Positions 1 through 4,924 of a DNA stretch of 9,102 nucleotides are shown here, piece after piece; position 1 is the first letter of the stretch; each line of letters opens with the position of its first letter. The DNA lies in the NCBI GenBank assembly GCA_900549655.1, contig UROZ01000080.1, forward strand, positions 1 to 9,102. The letters are read 5' to 3'. Under the pieces are notes generated by a model. The model was not told the DNA's origin and did no database searches. It saw only the letters and a list, made by a program, of their open reading frames with translations. The DNA comes from an uncultured Collinsella sp. (GTDB lineage: Bacteria > Actinomycetota > Coriobacteriia > Coriobacteriales > Coriobacteriaceae). Made by a program: the position numbers and the translations under genes.

Positions 1-1302
1 CTCGATGTTGTTCTGCTCGTCAAAGCGGGCGCGGAGCTCCATGAGCACCGTGACCTCTTTGCCGTTCTCGGCGGCATCGATCAGCGACTCGCATAGGCGG
101 CTCTGCTTGGCCACGCGGTAGAGCGTGATGCGCAACGAGATGCACTCGGGATCGTAGGCTGCCTCGTGTACCAGATCCAGGAACGGATTCATGGCCTCGT
201 AAGGGTAGAAGAGCAGCTTGTCGTGCTGCAGCACCTGCTCGCGGATGGAGCGGGTCATGTCGATGGTGGGGTTGGGCTGTGGCTTAAACGGCGTAAAGAG
301 GAGCTCGTTGCGCAGGTGCTCGGGAATCTTGCCCTCAATGCCAAAGACATAGCCCAGGTTGAGCGGGATATCGCAGGTAAAGACCGAGCGACGCGAGAGC
401 TCGAGCGCTTTGCGGATGGTCTTGAGCGTTGGCTTTTCAAGCGAGCCCGATACGGCGAGCACCACCGGCTGCAGGCGCAAGCGTTTCTTGAGGATGCGCT
501 TCATGTGCTGGCGGTAATCCTCTTCTTCCTCGACGCCCTCGCCGTCCGGGTCGATATCGGCATTGCGGGTGACGCGGATCAGCGCGCGATCCAGCGGCTT
601 ATAGGAGCCAAAGCAGCTGTCCAGGCAGGCGAGGATGACGTCCTCGAGCAGAATGTAGGAGTAGGTGCCGGTGGGCGAGGGGATCTCGACCACGCGGTTC
701 ATCGAGGCGGGAATCTCGATCAGGCCCAGCAGACTTTCCTCGTCGGTGACGCCGTCCAGGCCGCAGGCCAGGTAGAGTGCGCCGTTGCGCAGGTTGGGGA
801 AGGGGTGGCGCGGGTCGATCACCAGCGGTGAGATGACCGGCGACACGTAGGCCTGGAAGTAGCGGGTTACAAAGGTGCGCTCCTCGGGCGTAAGCGAATC
901 GATGCGGGCGCGGTGAACGCCCAGGGTGTCGAGCTTGCCCTCGATGCTCTTAAAGATGGACTCCCAACGGGTAAGGAGCCCGGGCATTTCGGCCATGACA
1001 GCATCGACCTGTTCGGAGGCGCTCATATTGCTCTTGTTGTCAACAGGCTGTTTTTTGAGCTCAGCAAGGTCGGACAGGCCACCCACGCGCACCATGAGGA
1101 ACTCATCGAGGTTTGACTCGAAGATCGAGACGAACTTAAGGCGCTCGAACAGCGGCACGGACTCATCGAAGGCCTCGTCGAGCACACGGTTGTCAAAGCG
1201 CAGCCAGCTGAGCTCTCGGTTCTGCGTGTACGAGAAGTCGCGCGGCGGCTTGCGCAGCTTTGCGGCGGCTTGCTTTTTTTCGATTTTGCTCGGCATATGC
1301 AT
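1..1302 (-). CDS. ppk1: Polyphosphate kinase 1, N-terminal part (C-terminus beyond window edge)
   Basis: Reversible polymerisation of the ATP gamma-phosphate into inorganic polyphosphate. The reading frame is open from the ATG at 1302 to base 1, giving 434 codons of a family usually near 690-720 residues. Family signatures read on the minus strand include NRELSWLRFDNRVLDEA from residue 28, SNLDEFLMVRVGGL soon after, VSPVISPLVIDPRHPFPNL in the middle, FYPYEAMNPF (365-374), RITLYRVAKQS (391-401) and ELRARFDEQNN (422-432). The N and H domains and the start of the catalytic C1 domain are therefore present; the autophosphorylated histidine and the C2 domain lie outside the window. A second in-frame ATG at 1296 is an equally possible start, because neither has a good ribosome site: the only GGGGA is inside a hairpin, and a weak GGA precedes 1296. 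The gene is divergent from arcA copy 1 and shares its intergenic region. Confidence 0.96.
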   Translation of the reverse strand, partial: MHMPSKIEKKQAAAKLRKPPRDFSYTQNRELSWLRFDNRVLDEAFDESVPLFERLKFVSIFESNLDEFLMVRVGGLSDLAELKKQPVDNKSNMSASEQVDAVMAEMPGLLTRWESIFKSIEGKLDTLGVHRARIDSLTPEERTFVTRYFQAYVSPVISPLVIDPRHPFPNLRNGALYLACGLDGVTDEESLLGLIEIPASMNRVVEIPSPTGTYSYILLEDVILACLDSCFGSYKPLDRALIRVTRNADIDPDGEGVEEEEDYRQHMKRILKKRLRLQPVVLAVSGSLEKPTLKTIRKALELSRRSVFTCDIPLNLGYVFGIEGKIPEHLRNELLFTPFKPQPNPTIDMTRSIREQVLQHDKLLFYPYEAMNPFLDLVHEAAYDPECISLRITLYRVAKQSRLCESLIDAAENGKEVTVLMELRARFDEQNNIE

Positions 1303-1313
1303 CTGTCCGTTCA

Positions 1314-1328
1314 GTCCCCGCAGGGGAC
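1314..1328 (-). promoter_or_regulatory. Hairpin in the ppk1 5' leader
   Basis: A perfect inverted repeat, GTCCCC-gca-GGGGAC, lies 11 bases upstream of the ATG at 1302. On the ppk1 transcript the 3' arm carries GGGGA, the only Shine-Dalgarno-like string nearby, so the stem could hide the ribosome site. A CCGTTC box (1307-1312, plus-strand sense) sits between the hairpin and the start. The structure is seen in the sequence; any role in translation is inference. Confidence 0.5.
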
Positions 1329-1705
1329 GGTAGCCTAACACTATTCACTATTGTCTCAATTTAGTCGACCTGTGGCACGGACGTATTGTGCGAACGGTAT
1401 CTTTACCTACTTCTTACGCCGTCAAGGCTTGCAACTAACTGCCCGACTCGTTTTGAAAACAATCTATATCCATACTCAACTGGTGAGGATGTATGAATAA
1501 GAATGATTGCTAGCTGAATATAATCGAATCCAAATTGAATCATTGACAGACGACATATATATGCAGAAAACAGTTTTAGCTATGCAATTCCTAAACATGA
1601 AATTATTTGTGCAATCTTGCTCAATTCCTTAGAAAAAAGAACGATTACCTTTGAAAACTTGCTTTAGAGAACTGAAGTGCATCATGGGGGAATCATATGC
1701 GATAT

Positions 1706-1787
1706 ACCGTTCATCGCACTTTGCTGACCGTTCGGGGGCGAGGTGGAATTGCGGGTGGTTTTTGGATATAACTAGAGCTGTCAGCAA
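1706..1787 (+). promoter_or_regulatory. Promoter of arcA copy 1 with tandem CCGTTC boxes
   Basis: Two direct repeats ACCGTTC (1706-1712 and 1727-1733) are exactly 21 bp apart. They are followed by GGATATAAC, giving a -10 candidate TATAAC at 1767-1772, and by GTCAGCAA at 1780-1787, where transcription would be expected to start. No good -35 hexamer lies at the right distance (TGGAAT at 1744-1749 is the best), which points to an activator-dependent promoter. All these elements recur upstream of arcA copy 2 although the surrounding bases differ. TTGCTGAC at 1721-1728 is the exact reverse complement of GTCAGCAA at 1780-1787, but that left arm is absent from the second promoter. Start site and activator are inferred. 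Confidence 0.6.
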
Positions 1788-1820
1788 GCAGCGTCCCATA
1801 CGGAGGGGCGCTGATACATT

Positions 1821-1836
1821 CGGCCAGTAAGGCCCG
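1821..1836 (+). promoter_or_regulatory. Leader hairpin and ribosome site of arcA copy 1
   Basis: CGGCC-AGTAA-GGCCCG can fold into a short GC stem a few bases before the ribosome site. The stem is kept at arcA copy 2 with a different loop and a longer arm, which is mild support for a functional RNA structure. Downstream, AGGAGG ends only 2 bases before the ATG, closer than usual, and an AAAGG 9 bases before it is an alternative. Confidence 0.45.
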
Positions 1837-3097
1837 AAAGAAAGGTAGGAGGCCATGACGAAAGGTCTGCACGTGCCTTCCGAGATCGGCAAGCTCAGGA
1901 AGGTCTGCCTGCACCGTCCCGGCGACGAGCTCCTCAACCTGCCGCCCGACGAGCTCGAGCGACTCCTGTTCGACGACGTCCCGTTCCTGGAGGTCGCACA
2001 GCAGGAGCACGACACCTTCGCCCAGATCCTGAGGGACCAGGGCGTGGAGGTCCTCTACCTCGAGAACCTCGTCGCAGAGGTGTTCGACCAGGTCCCCGGC
2101 GCCCGCGCCGAGTTCACCGACCAGTACATCGCCGAGGCAGGCATCCGCGGCCAGCACATGCCGCAGATCGTCCGCGAGAAGCTGGACTCCATCGAGGACA
2201 ACCTCGAGTTCGTCAAGAAGACCATGGCCGGCATGACCAAGTCCGAGATCGAGATGCCCCTCACGGCCTCCACGACCCTCGACTCCCTGGTCAACTCCGA
2301 GTCCGAGTCCGACCTGATCATCGACCCGATGCCCAACCTCTACTTCACCCGCGACCCGTTCGCGGTCGTCGGCGAGGGCGTCAACCTCAACCGCATGTAC
2401 TCGGTCACCCGCAACCGCGAGACCCTGTACGGCAAGTACGTCTTCAAGTACCACCCCGACTACAAGGACGTCTCCCTGTACTTCCGCCGCGACTGCCAGT
2501 TCCACACCGAGGGCGGCGACGTGCTGAACATCAACGAGAAGACCCTCGCCGTCGGCATCTCCCAGCGCACCCAGGCCGCCGCTATCGACGTCATGGCCCA
2601 GAACATCTTCTGGAACTCCGACTCCAAGGTCGAGCGCATCCTGGCCTTCGACATCCCCGTCTCGCGCGCCTTCATGCACCTCGACACGGTCTTCACCCAG
2701 ATCGACGTCGATAAGTTCACGATCCACCCCGCCATCATGGGCACCCTGCGCGTCTACGAGCTGACCGCCGGCAAGAACCCGGGCGACGTGAACATCCGCC
2801 TGATCGAGGACACCCTCGAGCACGTCCTGGAGGACGCCACCGGCGTCGACCAGGTCAAGCTGATCCCCTGCGGCGGCGGCGACCCGATCGCGGCCTCCCG
2901 CGAGCAGTGGAACGACGGCTCCAACACCCTGTGCGTCGAGCCCGGCAAGATCTGCGTCTACGCCCGCAACACCGTCACCAACGACGTGCTGTACAAGGAG
3001 GGCCTGGACCTTCTCGTCGTGCCCTCCGCCGAGCTCTCCCGCGGCCGCGGCGGCCCGCGCTGCATGAGCATGCCCTTCTGGCGCGAGGACCTCTAAG
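1831..3097 (+). repeat. Long direct repeat, copy 1 (ribosome site plus arcA)
   Basis: This 1,267-bp block matches 4919-6185 at every base in a line-by-line comparison, at an offset of 3,088. It begins inside the 3' arm of the leader hairpin, 24 bases before the arcA ATG, and ends one base after the stop codon. Sequence on both sides diverges at once (GGTCTTCAAG versus TCTTTCCGTT downstream). Confidence 0.97.
1855..3096 (+). CDS. arcA: Arginine deiminase, copy 1
   Basis: Hydrolyses L-arginine to L-citrulline and ammonia in the cytoplasm, the first step of the ADI pathway. The 413-residue protein has normal family length and a complete active site: NLYFTRDP with Asp167, HTEGGD with Glu219 and Asp222, HLD with His275 and Asp277, and the C-terminal GRGGPRCMSMP with nucleophile Cys403 and a preceding Arg. 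The start is fixed by GGTAGGAGGCC before the ATG and by the family N-terminus (LHVPSEIGKLRKVCLHRPG). Codon use is extremely biased to C and G at third positions, more so than in the neighbouring arcT, as expected for a highly expressed gene. It has its own promoter and a hairpin terminator downstream, so it is likely transcribed alone or with partial readthrough into arcT. It is base-for-base identical to the second copy. Confidence 0.97.
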   Translation: MTKGLHVPSEIGKLRKVCLHRPGDELLNLPPDELERLLFDDVPFLEVAQQEHDTFAQILRDQGVEVLYLENLVAEVFDQVPGARAEFTDQYIAEAGIRGQHMPQIVREKLDSIEDNLEFVKKTMAGMTKSEIEMPLTASTTLDSLVNSESESDLIIDPMPNLYFTRDPFAVVGEGVNLNRMYSVTRNRETLYGKYVFKYHPDYKDVSLYFRRDCQFHTEGGDVLNINEKTLAVGISQRTQAAAIDVMAQNIFWNSDSKVERILAFDIPVSRAFMHLDTVFTQIDVDKFTIHPAIMGTLRVYELTAGKNPGDVNIRLIEDTLEHVLEDATGVDQVKLIPCGGGDPIAASREQWNDGSNTLCVEPGKICVYARNTVTNDVLYKEGLDLLVVPSAELSRGRGGPRCMSMPFWREDL

Positions 3098-3159
3098 GTC
3101 TTCAAGGACCCGTACAGGTCTTAATACATACATCTAGCTGCCATTAGATGTCTCCCATT

Positions 3160-3195
3160 GGGGCGGTGCGGGTATTCGCACCGCCCCATTCTTGT
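3160..3195 (+). terminator. Hairpin terminator after arcA copy 1
   Basis: An 11-bp perfect GC-rich stem (3160-3170 pairing with 3177-3187, loop GGTATT) is followed by ATTCTTGT. The U tract is poor, so termination may be partial and allow readthrough into arcT, whose start lies 58 bases further on. A weaker inverted repeat, CATCTA-N8-TAGATG, lies just upstream at 3131-3150. Confidence 0.75.
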
Positions 3196-3245
3196 ATGAG
3201 GAACGTCAACACGATTGGATGACTGCTTTTGTAAGGAGCTTGGTC

Positions 3246-4370
3246 ATGGATATCAAGGCAATCGGCGTTGAGGAGTGGCTCAACGTTTGGGAGAAGAGCG
3301 CCACGTGGGATATCGCCCAGTCGACGATTTCGTCGCTTACCATGGGCGAGCTTCGCGCGCTCGACGAACAGGACGGCGCCACGTTCTACGAGCGCCTGGA
3401 TCGCGAGAAGATGAACTACGGCTGGATCGAGGGTTCGCCGGAGTTTAAGGCCGAGGTTGCCAAGCTGTATCGTCGCGAGGTCAATCCCGATCACATTCTG
3501 CAGACCAATGGCTGCACGGGCGCCAATCTCAACGCCATCATGGCTGTAGTCGAGCCCGGCGACCACGTTATCGCCGAGTGGCCTACCTATGCGCCGCTCT
3601 ATGAGATTCCGCGTGCGCTCGGCGCCGAGGTCGAGTATTGGGAGCTTCGCGAGGAGCTCGGATGGAAACCTGATATCGAACCGCTCAAGCGCCTCGTTCG
3701 CCCCAACACCAAGCTCATCTGCATCAACAACGCATCGAACCCCATCGGTACGGTGCTTGATGCCGACACGCTCGGCCAGATTGCCGAGATTGCCCGTTCG
3801 GTGGGCGCCTACGTGCTGTGCGACGAGGTGTATCTGCCGCTCGAGAACACCAAGTCCTTTATGTCGATGGCCGACGTGTACGAGAGGGCCATTGTCACCA
3901 ACTCGGTGTCTAAGACCTATTCGACGCCTGCAGCTCGCGTGGGCTGGGTTGTGGCAGACGAAGAGGTATCTAACCGCATTCGCACGTACCGCGACTACAC
4001 CATGATCTGCGGCGGCGTTTTCAACGACGCCTTGGCGACCTACGTGCTCGAGCACAAGGACAAGATTCTCGAGCGTAACCGCAAGATCGTGTTTGGTAAC
4101 CGCGATATCGCACAGGCTTGGATCGATACGCAGCATCGTGTTTCCTGGACGGCCCCGCAGGGCGTGTCCACCTCGTTTATCCAGCTGGATATTCCCGAGG
4201 ATGACGAGGAGTTCTGCAAGCGCCTGCTGGCCGAGAGGGGAGTGCTGTTGGTTCCCGGTAGCCGTTTTGAGCTTCCCTGCGGAGCGCGCCTGGGCTACTG
4301 CGCGAGCGAAGACGTTCTTCGCGAGGGTCTGAGGCTTTTGGGCGAGGCACTGGCGGAGTTCGATCGCTAG
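3246..4370 (+). CDS. arcT: PLP-dependent class I/II aminotransferase, ArcT-like
   Basis: A fold-type I pyridoxal-phosphate enzyme of 374 residues, predicted cytoplasmic. Visible signatures are TNGCTGANLNA (phosphate-loop region, from residue 88), NNASNPIGT with Asn165, DEVYLP with Asp193 and Tyr196, the Schiff-base lysine Lys223 in NSVSKTYSTPAARVGW, and the substrate-carboxylate Arg348 in ARLGY. The ATG at 3246 is chosen because TAAGGAG lies 8 bases upstream; the frame extends to a TTG at 3192 inside the terminator tail, which is unlikely to be the start. Aminotransferases called ArcT occur in ADI clusters of lactic acid bacteria such as Lactobacillus sakei, and their substrate is not firmly established. 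Location between two arcA genes supports a role with arginine, citrulline or ornithine, but that is inference; it could be a general aminotransferase. Codon use is more relaxed than in arcA. Confidence 0.85.
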   Translation: MDIKAIGVEEWLNVWEKSATWDIAQSTISSLTMGELRALDEQDGATFYERLDREKMNYGWIEGSPEFKAEVAKLYRREVNPDHILQTNGCTGANLNAIMAVVEPGDHVIAEWPTYAPLYEIPRALGAEVEYWELREELGWKPDIEPLKRLVRPNTKLICINNASNPIGTVLDADTLGQIAEIARSVGAYVLCDEVYLPLENTKSFMSMADVYERAIVTNSVSKTYSTPAARVGWVVADEEVSNRIRTYRDYTMICGGVFNDALATYVLEHKDKILERNRKIVFGNRDIAQAWIDTQHRVSWTAPQGVSTSFIQLDIPEDDEEFCKRLLAERGVLLVPGSRFELPCGARLGYCASEDVLREGLRLLGEALAEFDR

Positions 4371-4420
4371 GATTCCGACGGCTCTCAAAGCCGCTCAAAT
4401 CTGTCTACGATTATCGATAA

Positions 4421-4457
4421 CAGTCCCGTTTCCCATGAGGGGAGCGGGATTGTTTTT
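4421..4457 (+). terminator. Intrinsic terminator of arcT
   Basis: A 14-bp stem, continuous if three G-U wobbles are allowed (4421-4434 pairing with 4439-4452, loop ATGA), is followed by TTTTTCT. This is the strongest terminator in the window and should isolate arcT from the second arcA unit. Confidence 0.92.
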
Positions 4458-4534
4458 CTATACCGAGAAGTCAAGATGTTACAAATGAGGCAGTACGGCG
4501 AGCCGATATCAGCTGGGCCTTATACTGAGCTTCC

Positions 4535-4566
4535 GGTGAACGGTACCAAGCATCTGGTAAACGGTA
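4535..4566 (-). promoter_or_regulatory. Opposite-facing pair of CCGTTC-type boxes, 21 bp apart
   Basis: GGTGAACGGTA (4535-4545) and GGTAAACGGTA (4556-4566) repeat with a 21-bp period. Read on the minus strand they are TACCGTTCACC and TACCGTTTACC; CCGTTCACC matches the first arcA copy 2 box (4795-4803) over nine bases. This looks like a second binding site of the regulator proposed for the arcA promoters, either an upstream operator or the control of a leftward transcript. No gene is seen to its left on the minus strand. Confidence 0.45.
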
Positions 4567-4633
4567 ACTTGTAATCAGAAAATGAATAGGACAAACTTTT
4601 TTCTGAATAAAAATGAAAATGGTTGAGACGCGG

Positions 4634-4657
4634 TATGAATCACTAATTCTATTCATA
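4634..4657. promoter_or_regulatory. Inverted repeat TATGAAT-N10-ATTCATA
   Basis: Perfect 7-bp arms (4634-4640 and 4651-4657) are separated by 10 bp. The TGAAT...ATTCA halves resemble an arginine-repressor box, but the usual 4-bp spacer is replaced by 10, so an ArgR assignment is only a suggestion. Confidence 0.3.
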
Positions 4658-4793
4658 GCTTTATTAGAAATATGCAATTTGAGGGTGGTTTAACAAAGTT
4701 TAGTTCCATTTGCTATTTGGATTGAAAACGCGTTTAAGCACGTAAATAAACTTTATTAAATCAAAGTGTGCCATGCGTGAAGTATATGTGTAT

Positions 4794-4874
4794 GCCGTTC
4801 ACCCCCTATAAAAAACCGTTCGGGGGCAAGGTGGAAGTATGGGCTGATTTTGGATATAAATATGTCGTCAGCAA
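4794..4874 (+). promoter_or_regulatory. Promoter of arcA copy 2 with tandem CCGTTC boxes
   Basis: CCGTTC at 4795-4800 and 4816-4821 are again 21 bp apart. They are followed by TTTTGGATATAAA, giving a -10 candidate TATAAA at 4855-4860, and GTCAGCAA at 4867-4874 near the expected start. The distance from second box to -10 (39 bp) is the same as at copy 1. The best -35 candidate at 17-bp spacing is TGGAAG (4832-4837), which is poor, so an activator is again expected. The shared elements stand out because the bases between them have diverged. Confidence 0.6.
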
Positions 4875-4905
4875 TAACGCCTCACACGGAGGGGCGCTAA
4901 CGAAT

Positions 4906-4924
4906 CGGCCCTGACAGGGGCCCG
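4906..4924 (+). promoter_or_regulatory. Leader hairpin of arcA copy 2
   Basis: GGCCC-TGACAG-GGGCC forms a stem at the same place as the copy 1 leader hairpin, with a changed loop and an extra pair. It follows a conserved ACGGAGGGGCGCT block (from 4887; at copy 1 from 1799) and precedes the ribosome site AAAGGTAGGAGGCC. Confidence 0.45.

Larger units (their letters stand above)
1303..1854. other. Divergent intergenic region between ppk1 and arcA copy 1
   Basis: This 552-bp gene-free region is strikingly AT-rich between about 1440 and 1720 compared with the flanking genes. It holds the ppk1 leader hairpin at its left end, an isolated box GAACGGTA (1392-1399, the reverse complement of TACCGTTC), and the arcA promoter at its right end. 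An ArgR-box-like half site, TGAATAAGAATGA, lies at 1494-1506, and a nearly identical string (TGAATAAAAATGA) lies at 4604-4616 upstream of arcA copy 2. No open frame with a ribosome site was found in it. The ppk1 promoter could not be assigned. Confidence 0.6.
4458..4793. other. AT-rich gene-free region upstream of arcA copy 2
   Basis: No credible gene lies here. The stretch is much richer in A and T than the genes on either side, like its counterpart upstream of copy 1, yet the two do not align over most of their length. It contains the opposite-facing box pair at 4535-4566, the ArgR-box-like string TGAATAAAAATGA at 4604-4616 (compare 1494-1506) and an inverted repeat at 4634-4657, listed separately or under findings. 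Confidence 0.6.

Noticed and set aside
166..831. A 221-codon plus-strand frame opposite ppk1
   Set aside because: The minus strand reads continuously as polyphosphate kinase with many family motifs, so this is a shadow frame.
1799..1830. A short upstream ORF after the SD-like GGAGG in the arcA leader
   Set aside because: No start codon follows at a suitable distance, and the bases after it are not conserved between the two leaders.
1303..1854. CRP/FNR-type ArcR sites (TGTGA-N6-TCACA) as in ADI loci of Firmicutes
   Set aside because: No matching palindrome was found by eye in either arcA upstream region.
1711..3105. A 464-codon minus-strand frame opposite arcA copy 1
   Set aside because: Same antisense artefact; much of it is repeated in the frame opposite copy 2 because the DNA is identical. 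No convincing ribosome site or domain.
3144..4388. A 414-codon minus-strand frame opposite arcT
   Set aside because: The plus strand encodes a clear PLP aminotransferase with all key residues; the minus frame has no family signature and spans the terminator.
4471..4677. A 68-codon minus-strand frame in the AT-rich region
   Set aside because: It starts with TTG, lacks a ribosome site, has no recognisable features and overlaps the proposed regulatory boxes.
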